Shown here: positions 1 through 7,930 of the stretch, piece by piece
How the letters are laid out: every line of letters begins with the position of its first letter
How positions within the stretch are numbered: the stretch's first letter is position 1
The notes under the pieces: generated by a model
Database searches by the model: none
Told to the model about the DNA's origin: nothing
Seen by the model: the letters and a program-made list of their open reading frames with translations, nothing else
Position numbers and translations under genes: made by a program
NCBI GenBank assembly: GCA_947380655.1
Contig: CANCRX010000002.1
Location: 35,867 to 99,866 of the forward strand
Reading direction: 5' to 3'
DNA: 64,000 bases
Origin: Alcaligenaceae bacterium
GTDB lineage: Bacteria > Pseudomonadota > Gammaproteobacteria > Burkholderiales > Burkholderiaceae_B

Positions 1-543
1 CAACTCTGAGTCGAGTGCTTCGGGTGCGCACTCAGTAATTTTGAAAGAACCGTTCGCAAGATTTAACCAAGCGATACCTGCTCGCAGTGATTTGCCGCCT
101 TTGCGAGGGATAAATACAGCGGCCACGCAACGATCTGCTTTCGAGGGTAACAAGGCCTCATCTGTCAGCGTTCCCGGTGTCACGATCCGCACAATTTTGC
201 GCTCAACCGGACCCTTGCTGGTAGCGGGATCGCCGATTTGCTCACAAATCGCAACCGATACGCCTTGCGCGACGAGTTTTGCCAGATATTGTTCAGCCGC
301 ATGATAAGGCAGTCCCGCCATCGGGATTGGCACACCATTGGATGAGCCGCGTCGTGTCAGCGTGAGGTTAAGCAGCCGCGCGCCCCGCTCGGCATCCTCA
401 TAGAACATTTCATAAAAGTCGCCCATACGATAGAGCAACAACAGTGGACCCGCCTCGGCTTTGAGGCGGTGATACTGCTGCATCATCGGTGTATGGTTGC
501 TAAGATCGATCTCGGCGATTTCGTTAAGGCCTTGATTTTTCAA
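1..543 (-). CDS. mutS: DNA mismatch repair protein MutS, N-terminal part (runs off left edge)
   Basis: Only the first 181 codons are in the window. MutS recognises base mismatches and recruits MutL in the cytoplasm. The reading shows the start of the mismatch-recognition domain, with HTPMMQQY at residues 17-24 and GDFYEMF at 41-47; the Phe-x-Glu of GDFYE (F43, E45) is the mismatch-reading motif of the family. Further on are GLPYHA and QIGDP blocks typical of MutS domain I. The start is taken as TTG at 543-541: an in-frame TAA lies two codons upstream, a GAGAGA purine run lies about ten bases before it, and a start at the Met pair of residues 20-21 would remove the usual N-terminal lead. The FkbM-type gene ends 13 bases upstream on the same strand, so the two may be co-transcribed. 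Confidence 0.93.
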   Translation of the reverse strand, partial: MKNQGLNEIAEIDLSNHTPMMQQYHRLKAEAGPLLLLYRMGDFYEMFYEDAERGARLLNLTLTRRGSSNGVPIPMAGLPYHAAEQYLAKLVAQGVSVAICEQIGDPATSKGPVERKIVRIVTPGTLTDEALLPSKADRCVAAVFIPRKGGKSLRAGIAWLNLANGSFKITECAPEALDSEL

Positions 544-556
544 GGTTTATGCTCTC

Positions 557-1408
557 TCATTCATTGCTGATCATTTGCGGATAACGCTCTACTGCGCCTT
601 TTGCCAGCACACCTCTTTGCTCAAGCAGTTGAACACAGCGCATGGTCAGATCAAATGATTGATAACAAATATGACTGATCAGCGCCAGATGTTTGAGTTG
701 CTCGTTGCTCATGCTATCTGGTTTTGTGAAATCTCTCACGTAAACCATATCCGCTTCCATCAATTGATTCAGTGGGATCCTTGGGTTGTTGTTGATCACC
801 AGAGGAGAAATGATCCAGTTTTTCATCGCTGCAAAGCAGTGAGGCACAAAGCCCTGACTTCTTAACTCAGCATCGATTTCAGCAAAGGTGGGCTGATTTT
901 CATACAAGGGCATGAAAGAAATTTCTGTCTGGATCGCGACAGTCTGAGCCAGTTTTTGACGACCATGTTTGAAAACATCCATCTCACCTCCCTGAATATC
1001 TATTTTCAGATAGTCAAGGTGCACAATTTCATCAATGGAATCTAATGTTCGTGTTGAGATAGGGATTTGTTCTATTACACGACCGAATTCTGCAAAAATG
1101 CCGAATGTTTGCAGCATATTTTTGTCTGGCGTCAGCAGGCTGGTCATTCCAGAGACCTGACAGATATTCAGCGTTTGTTCGGAGCCGTTACCAATGGCAT
1201 AGGGCAGATATCGTTCGTTTTGTCCTTTTTTCGTCAGTAACGCGTTGAGTGCATCCTGCTGTGGCTCAAAACCGGTCACACGGCACAGGTGTTTAGCCGC
1301 CATCATTGGACGGTAGGGCGGTTCGCCGTCGATAGGATTTGCACCGATATCGACTATTTCTGTCAATCTGACAGGTTTCAGCAACTGAAGAAGGTTTTTA
1401 ATAGACAT
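557..1408 (-). CDS. FkbM-family SAM-dependent methyltransferase
   Basis: 283 residues. A glycine-rich SAM-binding start IVDIGAN (18-24), an acidic GFEP (46-49) and the family hallmark LKIDIQGGE (134-142) place it in the FkbM methyltransferase group, which O-methylates sugars, lipids or polyketides. There is no signal peptide or membrane segment, so it is probably cytoplasmic. The roughly 80-residue tail after the catalytic fold contains VRDFTKP and a helical end of unknown role. It stands alone upstream of mutS on the minus strand and no polysaccharide or glycosyltransferase genes lie nearby, so the substrate cannot be guessed. The family call is firm; the acceptor is unknown. Confidence 0.8.
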   Translation of the reverse strand: MSIKNLLQLLKPVRLTEIVDIGANPIDGEPPYRPMMAAKHLCRVTGFEPQQDALNALLTKKGQNERYLPYAIGNGSEQTLNICQVSGMTSLLTPDKNMLQTFGIFAEFGRVIEQIPISTRTLDSIDEIVHLDYLKIDIQGGEMDVFKHGRQKLAQTVAIQTEISFMPLYENQPTFAEIDAELRSQGFVPHCFAAMKNWIISPLVINNNPRIPLNQLMEADMVYVRDFTKPDSMSNEQLKHLALISHICYQSFDLTMRCVQLLEQRGVLAKGAVERYPQMISNE

Positions 1409-1465
1409 GTTTTTTATTTAGTTGTTTGGTCTAAAACATGACCATGATAAATAATCATAAATGGT

Positions 1466-2662
1466 TTGCGAATCAACGTTGGTAATTATCGTTCAAACAA
1501 GAGACTTGGATTTGCGATTACTCTTTGCTCACTCCTTATCGTTTTGACTCATATGAAATTCTTTGTGACCCGAATCGTCTCTGCCCTACTGCATGATCAT
1601 CTGCTCATGGTTCTGGCTGGGGTCGCAATACTCATGTCGCTCTGGTTTAAGCCATCGCTTGTCAGCCTGGGTAATGCTATCGACTGGCCGACTATCACGA
1701 CACTTTCGGGTTTGTTAATCCTCGCGCGCGGGCTTGAATCCAGTGGGCTGCTTAATCAACTGGCTGTTTCTCTGATCAGGCATCTACATCGAGAGCGCTC
1801 GCTCGCAATTTTCTTAGTGGTCGCTGCCGCAGTGTTGTCAATGTTACTGACCAACGATATTGCTTTGTTTGTTGTGGTGCCCCTGACGTTGGGCCTGCGT
1901 CTGCTAGCTGTCTTGCCAATCAGTCGACTGATTATCTTTGAAGCCCTCGCAGTCAATGCAGGTTCAATGTTATCCCCCATCGGCAATCCGCAAAATATTT
2001 TGTTGTGGCAACAGTCAGGTCTGAGCTTTATAGGGTTCGTCAGCCAGATGCTGCCGCTGACTGGAATTATTTTTATTGCTTTGCTCGCACTGACTGCGCT
2101 ATGTTTTCCATCAAAACAAATCGCACTTAATACGGAGAAACAAGAGAGAGAATCCGATCGCTCGCTAGCGCAGCTTTGCGCAGGATTGTTTGTTTTGTTT
2201 ATCATTGCCGTAGAGTACAAATATTCCACGCTGGGACTGATTGTTGTTCTGATAGTTTTGTTGTGGCGAGCGCGCAAATTGATTGTGCAAGCCGATTGGC
2301 TGTTGATCATCGTTTTTATGCTGATGTTTGTCGATATTCATTTGTTAGGCCAGCTGCCCAGCTTGCATGAAAGTCTGTCTGCATGGGTTCATGGGGCGGC
2401 AATGCCTCAATTATGGCTCTCAGCAATCTTGTCGCAATTCATCAGCAATGTTCCCGCCACAATCCTTTTGTTGCAATACACCCCTGCAAACCAGGCTATA
2501 GCTTATGGGGTTAATGTGGGAGGCTTTGGACTTGCACTCGGGTCAATGGCAAATCTGATTGCCTTAAGGATGTCGGGCGATAAAACCATTTGGTGGTCTT
2601 TTCACGCATATTCCTTCCCAGCGCTCGTATTCAGTTTAGGGGTAGCTGCGCTAATGCTTTGA
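1466..2662 (+). CDS. ArsB/NhaD/SLC13-type ion permease
   Basis: An integral inner-membrane protein of up to 398 residues with about ten hydrophobic segments. Two blocks identify the ion-transporter superfamily: TNDIALFVVVPL (129-140) and GSMLSPIGNPQNILLW (166-181), the latter matching the conserved Gly-Asn-Pro-Gln-Asn stretch of ArsB/NhaD/DASS carriers. The second half repeats the pattern with SQFISNVPATILL. The longest reading starts with TTG at 1466; the ATG at 1553 (MKFFVTRIV) is an equally plausible start and would fit a 369-residue protein. It has no partner genes on its strand, so whether it moves dicarboxylate, sulfate, arsenite or sodium is open. Confidence 0.72.
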   Translation: MRINVGNYRSNKRLGFAITLCSLLIVLTHMKFFVTRIVSALLHDHLLMVLAGVAILMSLWFKPSLVSLGNAIDWPTITTLSGLLILARGLESSGLLNQLAVSLIRHLHRERSLAIFLVVAAAVLSMLLTNDIALFVVVPLTLGLRLLAVLPISRLIIFEALAVNAGSMLSPIGNPQNILLWQQSGLSFIGFVSQMLPLTGIIFIALLALTALCFPSKQIALNTEKQERESDRSLAQLCAGLFVLFIIAVEYKYSTLGLIVVLIVLLWRARKLIVQADWLLIIVFMLMFVDIHLLGQLPSLHESLSAWVHGAAMPQLWLSAILSQFISNVPATILLLQYTPANQAIAYGVNVGGFGLALGSMANLIALRMSGDKTIWWSFHAYSFPALVFSLGVAALML

Positions 2663-2758
2663 TTTTTATAAAATTCAAATTTTGAACAATAGAAATCCTT
2701 AGTCTAAAACTGCATTTAAAACCTCACAATAGGGATTCCTTATAATCACCTTTCATTA

Positions 2759-2774
2759 GGGATTTCCCGATATA
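2759..2774 (+). promoter_or_regulatory. Candidate regulator site, GGGATTTCCCGATATA
   Basis: A 16-base block 50 bases before the Bug receptor gene that recurs with one difference (GGGATTACCCGATATA) at 36661-36676, upstream of the GH18 gene. The core GGGATTTCCC is nearly self-complementary (GGGA/TCCC). A related half, AGGGATTCCTTATAAT, lies at 2731-2746. No specific regulator can be named. Confidence 0.4.
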
Positions 2775-2824
2775 GCCCGTATCCGGCAGCTATGAGTATC
2801 GTGTTTTTTTCATTAGGTTTAATC

Positions 2825-3817
2825 ATGCAATTTCCGATTTTTTCATCTGCACGTCGCACCACCCTATCGATGTTGGGCGGTCTGGCCTGCTCGCTGGCTT
2901 TTTCTGTCTCGGCCCAAGGTAACTACCCGGATAAAGCTGTTCGCGTTGTCGTTGGTTTTTCCGCAGGCGGCACCACGGATGTTGTTGCGCGCGTATTGTC
3001 CAAAGAACTTTCAGATGAACTAGGTCAGAGCTTTATCGTTGAAAATAAGCCAGGTGCCGGCAGCAATATTGCAACCGAATATGTCGTGCGCGCGCCCGCC
3101 GATGGTTACACCTTATTGATGATGGCGGTGACCAGCACCATCAACCAGACTCTGTATCCCAATCTTAAATTTGATGTCACCAAAGATCTCATCGCGGTTG
3201 GTCTGGGCGCAAAAGTCCCTAATTTATTGGTCGTTAATCCAAAAGTGCCGGTCAATACGGTTAAAGAACTCGTAGAGTACGCGAACAAAAACCCGGGTAA
3301 ATTAAATTTTGCCTCCTCCGGTTCTGGCACCTCGATCCATATGACGGGCGAATTGTTCAAGCTCAATACCAAAATCGATATTTCTCATATTCCTTACAAA
3401 GGCAGCTCACCCGCGCTGACTGATTTGGTTGGTGGCCAAGTCCAGATGATGTTTGACAACATGCCTTCAGCATGGCCGTTGGTTCAGTCAGGCAAGCTAC
3501 GTGCCCTGGCTGTCACTGCCCCCGCTCGCTCGCCCGCCGCGCCTGATGTACCAACCATGGCTGAAGCTGGCTTTGAGGGTTTTGATGTGTCTTCCTGGTT
3601 TGGATTCATGGCACCCGCCAAAACCCCTGATGCGATTGTGCAAAAGCTTAACGCCGCCATTACCAAAGCGTTGTTAAAGCCAGAGGTTCAAAAGCGTTTG
3701 ATGGATCTGGGGGCAATTACTTTGCCAATGACCACGACCGAGTTTGACGGCTTTGTAAAAAAAGAAGTCGCGACCTGGGGTGCTGTGGTCAAGGCCTCTG
3801 GCGTGACTGCTGATTAA
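2825..3817 (+). CDS. Bug-family (tripartite tricarboxylate transporter family) periplasmic receptor
   Basis: About 330 residues. The sequence starts with a cleavable signal peptide (positive RRTTL, hydrophobic core, cleavage after SVSAQG), followed by the Bug fold: YPDKAVRVVVGFSAGG, then VENKPGAGSNIA, then LNFASSGSGTSIHMTGE and IPYKGSSPAL. Proteins of this family capture carboxylates in the periplasm; many are orphans without their own TctAB membrane partners, as here. An upstream in-frame ATG at 2792 would add 11 hydrophobic residues; 2825 gives a normal signal peptide. It lies 83 bases before pcaI-pcaJ on the same strand, so its ligand may be a dicarboxylate or aromatic breakdown product, but this is inference. 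Confidence 0.85.
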   Translation: MQFPIFSSARRTTLSMLGGLACSLAFSVSAQGNYPDKAVRVVVGFSAGGTTDVVARVLSKELSDELGQSFIVENKPGAGSNIATEYVVRAPADGYTLLMMAVTSTINQTLYPNLKFDVTKDLIAVGLGAKVPNLLVVNPKVPVNTVKELVEYANKNPGKLNFASSGSGTSIHMTGELFKLNTKIDISHIPYKGSSPALTDLVGGQVQMMFDNMPSAWPLVQSGKLRALAVTAPARSPAAPDVPTMAEAGFEGFDVSSWFGFMAPAKTPDAIVQKLNAAITKALLKPEVQKRLMDLGAITLPMTTTEFDGFVKKEVATWGAVVKASGVTAD

Positions 3818-3868
3818 CTGGAGTACACCTCGACCTTGAGGTATCCTCAGCTCTTTGCTGGATTCACC

Positions 3869-3883
3869 CGGGGCATAGCCCCG
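3869..3883 (+). other. Short GC hairpin between Bug gene and pcaI
   Basis: CGGGGC-ATA-GCCCCG is a perfect 6-bp hairpin 18 bases before the pcaI start. A T-run does not follow, so it is not a standard terminator; it could reduce read-through from the Bug gene or shape the pcaI leader. A second small inverted pair, ACCTC/GAGGT, lies at 3827-3842. Confidence 0.35.
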
Positions 3884-3900
3884 ATACATAGCGACTTAAT

Positions 3901-4578
3901 ATGATCTCGAAAATCGTACCTGATCTTGCTGCAGCGACGGCAGGGATTCAAGATGGCTCTATCGTTCTGATTGGTGGTTTTGGTGGTGCAGGCCAGCCTC
4001 ACGAACTGATTGATGCGCTGATCGCACACAATGCGCGTGAGCTCACAATTGTGAGTAATAATGCAGGCTCCGGTCATACTGGTATTGCTGCACTACTCGA
4101 AGCGGGTCTGGTGCGAAAAGTCATCTGCTCGTTCCCACGCCAAGCTGATTCACATGTCTTTGACGGGCTGTATCGCGCAGGAAAAGTTGAGCTTGAGCTC
4201 GTTCCCCAAGGCACCTTGGCTGAAAGAATCCGCGCAGGGGGTGCTGGGATCGGAGGGTTTTTTACCCGTACGGCTGTAGGCACACAACTGGCAGAGGGCA
4301 AGGAAATTCGCCACCTGGATGGCGATGATTATGTGTTCGAGCTGCCGATCAAGGCCGACGTGGCTGTGATTAAGGCACTCAAGGCGGATCGTTGGGGGAA
4401 TCTGATTTATAACAAGACCGCCAGGAACTTTTGCCCAGTGATGGCGACTGCTGCAAAAATGACTATCGCTCAAGTCGATGAGATCGTCGAACTCGGTGAA
4501 CTGGATCCCGAGGCGATTATTACCCCCGGTTTATTTGTGAAACGCGTGGTCCGCATTCCTTCAAAGGCAAAAGCATGA
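3901..4578 (+). CDS. pcaI: 3-oxoadipate CoA-transferase subunit A
   Basis: 225 residues, the usual size for the alpha subunit. It works with PcaJ to move CoA from succinyl-CoA to 3-oxoadipate, the penultimate step of the beta-ketoadipate pathway. The CoA-transferase family I signature IGGFGGAGQPHELIDAL (24-40) is present, as are SNNAGSG, VRKVICSFPRQADS, YRAGKVELELVPQGTLAER and KTARNF, which resemble Pseudomonas PcaI more than acetoacetate transferases (comparison from memory). It overlaps pcaJ by four bases (ATGA), implying coupled translation. No pcaR, pcaF or pcaBDC genes are in the window, so a role with another 3-oxoacid cannot be excluded. Confidence 0.85.
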   Translation: MISKIVPDLAAATAGIQDGSIVLIGGFGGAGQPHELIDALIAHNARELTIVSNNAGSGHTGIAALLEAGLVRKVICSFPRQADSHVFDGLYRAGKVELELVPQGTLAERIRAGGAGIGGFFTRTAVGTQLAEGKEIRHLDGDDYVFELPIKADVAVIKALKADRWGNLIYNKTARNFCPVMATAAKMTIAQVDEIVELGELDPEAIITPGLFVKRVVRIPSKAKA

Positions 4579-5213
4579 AACGAGTAACCAGAGACGAAAT
4601 AGCTGCACGTGTTGCCCAAGACATACCCGAGGGTGCAGTGGTCAATCTTGGAATTGGTTTGCCCACCCGTGTTGCAAATTATCTGCCAAGCGATAAAGAT
4701 ATTTTCTTGCAAAGCGAAAATGGCGTTTTAGGGATGGGGCCGGCCCCCGCACCGGGCGAAGAAGACTACGATTTAATCAACGCAGGTAAGCAGCCTGTCA
4801 CGTTACTAAAAGGCGGCAGTTATTTTCATCATGCGGATTCTTTCGCGATGATGCGCGGTGGTCATCTTGATATTTGCGTGTTAGGTGCTTTTCAGGTTTC
4901 ACGCTTTGGCGATCTGGCCAACTGGTCGACCGGCGAACCCGGTGCGATCCCTGCGGTCGGTGGCGCGATGGACCTCGCGGCCGGTGCGCGAGATGTGTTT
5001 GTCATGATGGATTTGCAGACCAAAGAAGGTGTCAGCAAACTCGTTGAGCAGTGCACCTATCCATTGACAGGTTTGAAGTGCGTGTCACGCATCTACACGG
5101 ATGTCGCCGTATTCCAGATTGAACCCGGTGGTGTCGTGCGTGTGGTCGACGATGTTTCGGGTGCAGGCGAGGAAGAACTGCGTCGGATCACGGGACTTGA
5201 CCTCGTTTTCTGA
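4575..5213 (+). CDS. pcaJ: 3-oxoadipate CoA-transferase subunit B
   Basis: 212 residues. The catalytic Glu of family I CoA-transferases is E48 in LQSENGVLGMG (46-54); it forms the glutamyl-CoA thioester. Other matching blocks are VNLGIGLPTRVANYL, GEEDYDLINAGKQPVTLL, FHHADSFAMMRGGHLD, GDLANWSTGEPG and CTYPLTGLKCVSRIYTD, all close to PcaJ from memory. The start ATG overlaps the pcaI stop. A hairpin beginning 27 bases after the stop probably ends the transcript. Assignment to the 3-oxoadipate rather than acetoacetate branch rests on remembered sequence resemblance only. Confidence 0.86.
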   Translation: MKRVTRDEIAARVAQDIPEGAVVNLGIGLPTRVANYLPSDKDIFLQSENGVLGMGPAPAPGEEDYDLINAGKQPVTLLKGGSYFHHADSFAMMRGGHLDICVLGAFQVSRFGDLANWSTGEPGAIPAVGGAMDLAAGARDVFVMMDLQTKEGVSKLVEQCTYPLTGLKCVSRIYTDVAVFQIEPGGVVRVVDDVSGAGEEELRRITGLDLVF

Positions 5214-5239
5214 AATACTTGAACACGTAAGCGTAATGG

Positions 5240-5273
5240 ATGGTCGACAAATTACTCGTCGACCATTTTGTTT
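5240..5273 (+). terminator. Terminator hairpin shared by pcaIJ and cysE 3' ends
   Basis: ATGGTCGAC (5240-5248) and GTCGACCAT (5258-5266) form a perfect 9-bp stem with a 9-base loop, followed on the plus strand by TTTGTTT. The right arm is inside the last codons of cysE (minus strand), whose stop codon sits in the loop. It is best explained as a terminator for the plus-strand pcaIJ transcript, embedded in the convergent gene's coding end. Confidence 0.65.
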
Positions 5274-6145
5274 AAACGCTGTGCATCGATCGTCGTGGGG
5301 TTGCCTTCAACTTTCGATCCCATGGACTCGATTGTTTTACACAGCTCGGCAATGCGGGCATCCTGCTGCGCCGTGTGCGTGATGAGTTCGTGCAGGACTT
5401 TGACCAGCGGATCGCTTGCACCAGGATCAACCGCGTAGGCGGTAAATACTTCATTGCTGTCTGGCTGAGGCTGCTGTGATGTTGCCCCTTTTTTAAGCAT
5501 CGCCTGCAGTGGTGCCGCATCCCAGTCGGAATCACAGGGTGTGCGCCCACTGGATGCTACGTGTGAAATTGGTTGGGGTGGAGTCGATGCCCCAGCGCAT
5601 GGTTTCTCCGCTGGTTTTACCGAATCGTCTGATTGTTCAATGATGCGTGCAGGATTGCCTACGGCGGTTGCACCGGCTGGCACAGGCTTGACCACGACTG
5701 CGTTCGATCCGATACGCGCGCCGTCACCGACCGTAAATCCACCGAGCACCTGGGCGCCCGCGCCTACAACGACCCCGCGTCCGAGTGTTGGATGGCGTTT
5801 AGCGCCTTTATATAGCCGCGTGCCGCCCAACGTGACACCCTGATAAATGGTGCAGTCATCGCCTACGACAGCTGTTTCACCGATCACCACCCCAAAACCG
5901 TGATCGATAAACACACGACGTCCGATTTGGGCACCAGGGTGTATTTCAATCCCGGTCAACATCCGTCCAAGATGGGAGATAAAGCGACCAAGCCAGAAAA
6001 AATCGGCTTGCCACAGACGGTGAGCGAGTCGATGCGCCATGAGGGCGTGAAGTCCTGGATAACAGGTGATCACCTCGAGCTTGCTGCGGGCAGCCGGGTC
6101 ACGCTCGAGGATACAGGCGATGTCTTCGCGAAGATTATTCAACAT
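5252..6145 (-). CDS. cysE: Serine O-acetyltransferase with long C-terminal extension
   Basis: Makes O-acetylserine from serine and acetyl-CoA, the first step of cysteine synthesis, in the cytoplasm. A helical N-terminus is followed by a left-handed hexapeptide beta-helix (about 65-170) with TGIEIHPGAQIG, IDHGFGVVIGET (His82 the likely catalytic base), GVTLGGT and RHPTLGRGVVVGAGA, in the manner of the short EpsC-type enzymes. Residues 171-297 are an extra, low-complexity, Pro/Ser-rich tail ending in a coiled stretch; it does not end in the Ile that normally docks into CysK. The gene starts 39 bases after trmJ ends, so trmJ-cysE look like one operon. Confidence 0.9.
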   Translation of the reverse strand: MLNNLREDIACILERDPAARSKLEVITCYPGLHALMAHRLAHRLWQADFFWLGRFISHLGRMLTGIEIHPGAQIGRRVFIDHGFGVVIGETAVVGDDCTIYQGVTLGGTRLYKGAKRHPTLGRGVVVGAGAQVLGGFTVGDGARIGSNAVVVKPVPAGATAVGNPARIIEQSDDSVKPAEKPCAGASTPPQPISHVASSGRTPCDSDWDAAPLQAMLKKGATSQQPQPDSNEVFTAYAVDPGASDPLVKVLHELITHTAQQDARIAELCKTIESMGSKVEGNPTTIDAQRLNKMVDE

Positions 6146-6184
6146 AGTAATTAATGGTAACGCACCAGAGGAGTCCGATTTGCA

Positions 6185-6964
6185 TTAACCCTGCGGCTTA
6201 TGCGGGCCAAATCGAGCGGTCTGAATCATCGCGGTACAAACACCGCGCATCATATCCACCTCGTCCTGACTGAGATTGTTGCGGCTAAAAAGATGGCGCA
6301 TGCGAGGCATGAGTTTTTTAGGGTAAGCAGGATTTAGGAATTCAACTGCCTCAAGTGCCTCTTGCCAATGAACAAGCAGCGCCAGCACAGCTTCGGTGCT
6401 CGCAGGTCGTCGACCTGGGGGAGGGAGTCCCTCCTCGGTGGTCGGTTGCGTTTGCATCAGGGCATAGCGAATTTCCCAGGCGGCTAGTTGCATAGCCTGC
6501 GATACATTGAGGGAGCTGTACTCAGGGTTGGCTGGAATATGGCATACGCGGTGACAGAGGCCGATTTGCTCGTTAGTCAGGCCAGAGCGTTCGGTCCCTA
6601 CAACAAGCGCGATACGGGCCTCCTGATGGCTTCCCAGGTGCTCCTGAGCGATCTGGGCTGCCTCACGGATGTCGCAAACTGACGGTCCGAGGTCTCTTGA
6701 GCGGGCGGTCAGGGCGAAAGCGAGGGTGACCGGAGCAAGCGCCTCGTCCAGCGTTGCTAGAATGGGCGCACTATTTAATACATCGATGGCACCACTTGCC
6801 AGGGCAATCGCCTCAGGCTGGGTGGTAATTTCAGGTGTTTTAGGGGCGACGAGGACCAGATCATGGAAGCCCATGGTCTTGATCGCCCGGGACGCCGAAC
6901 CGACGTTTCCGGGGTGGCTCGGCTCGGTCATAATGAACCGAACACGTGAAAATTGCGTTGTCAT
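6185..6964 (-). CDS. trmJ: tRNA (cytidine/uridine-2'-O-)-methyltransferase TrmJ
   Basis: 259 residues, a SPOUT (knotted) methyltransferase that 2'-O-methylates position 32 of several tRNAs. The three family motifs are visible: HPGNVGSASRAIKTMG (17-32), VVGTERSGLTNEQI (121-134) and IPANPEYSSLNVSQA (143-157). The C-terminal part (about 170-259) is the helical extension seen in TrmJ. The gene faces away from suhB across a 40-base gap and runs into cysE. Confidence 0.9.
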   Translation of the reverse strand: MTTQFSRVRFIMTEPSHPGNVGSASRAIKTMGFHDLVLVAPKTPEITTQPEAIALASGAIDVLNSAPILATLDEALAPVTLAFALTARSRDLGPSVCDIREAAQIAQEHLGSHQEARIALVVGTERSGLTNEQIGLCHRVCHIPANPEYSSLNVSQAMQLAAWEIRYALMQTQPTTEEGLPPPGRRPASTEAVLALLVHWQEALEAVEFLNPAYPKKLMPRMRHLFSRNNLSQDEVDMMRGVCTAMIQTARFGPHKPQG

Positions 6965-7004
6965 TTAAAATCTCTGTTTAGCCTAACAAAAAATACCCAC
7001 GCAT

Positions 7005-7805
7005 ATGCACCCAATGCTTAATACCGCCATCAAGGCGGCCCGGCGCGCCGGAACCATCATTAACCGCGCGAGCATTGACCTTGATCGCATCCAAGTGTCC
7101 CGAAAAGGGCCTAGCGATTATGTCACGGAAGTCGATCGCGCTGCCGAAGAAGCCATCATCGATGTGCTGCGCACGGCCTATCCTGATCACTCCTTTCTCG
7201 CTGAAGAGTCCGGCCAGCATGGCCCGACAGGTGGTGACGCGTTACCCGCCAACGAGTGGGTGATTGATCCTCTGGATGGCACGACCAACTTTATTCATGG
7301 TTTTCCGACCTATGCGATCTCGATCGCATTGCGCCAGCGCGGTCAGGTCATGCACTCTGTGATTTTTGATCCCTCCCGTAATGAAATGTTTACCGCCAGC
7401 CGTGGCGGCGGCGCATTTTTAAATGACCGTCGCATGCGGGTATCGACCCAAACGCGTTTCCATGACTCGCTTCTGGGTGCTCGCTGGCCCAGCTCAAAAC
7501 TGCCTGATGAACTCGCTGCCCCACGCTTTGCCGAGCTCGTACGTGGCAGTGCAGGGGTGCGCCGCACAGGTTCAGCGGTGCTTGACCTGGCCTATGTTGC
7601 GGTGGGTCGTCTGGATGGTTACTGCGGTCTGGGTCTCAAGCCCTGGGATCTTGCCGCAGCTAGTCTGATGGTGCTTGAGGCGGGCGGATTGATTGCTGAT
7701 CTTGAGGGCGAACAAACCTGGATGGAAAGCGGCAACGTACTGGCAGCCACACCAAAGATTTTCACCCAGATGTTGGCTCATCTGAGTGCTGCACCTGCAA
7801 AATAA
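7005..7805 (+). CDS. suhB: Inositol-1-monophosphatase family protein SuhB
   Basis: 266 residues. Metal and substrate residues of the inositol monophosphatase fold are in place: LAEESG (66-70), the metal-binding block DPLDGTTNFIHGFP (88-101) and, near residue 213, KPWDLAAASLMVLEAGG. SuhB also assists ribosomal RNA transcription antitermination in proteobacteria. It is divergent from trmJ and is followed by a long imperfect inverted repeat. Confidence 0.92.
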   Translation: MHPMLNTAIKAARRAGTIINRASIDLDRIQVSRKGPSDYVTEVDRAAEEAIIDVLRTAYPDHSFLAEESGQHGPTGGDALPANEWVIDPLDGTTNFIHGFPTYAISIALRQRGQVMHSVIFDPSRNEMFTASRGGGAFLNDRRMRVSTQTRFHDSLLGARWPSSKLPDELAAPRFAELVRGSAGVRRTGSAVLDLAYVAVGRLDGYCGLGLKPWDLAAASLMVLEAGGLIADLEGEQTWMESGNVLAATPKIFTQMLAHLSAAPAK

Positions 7806-7811
7806 ACACAG

Positions 7812-7891
7812 AATACCTGAAGCATTTGTGACCCGATGACTGGATGTTTTTATGTCTTCTACATAGCCTGTTACAAATGTCTTCAGGTATT
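7812..7891. repeat. Long imperfect inverted repeat between suhB and the TerC gene
   Basis: AATACCTGAAGCATTTGT (7812-7829) pairs with ACAAATGTCTTCAGGTATT (7873-7891): 18 paired bases interrupted by one unpaired base, with a 43-base spacer. It is longer than a usual terminator stem and has no T-run. It could be a transcription end for suhB, an mRNA processing hairpin, or a small mobile-element relic. Confidence 0.6.
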
Positions 7892-7930
7892 TCCGTTACA
7901 TTAACTGCTTAGCAACTTTCGGAGCCCTCA

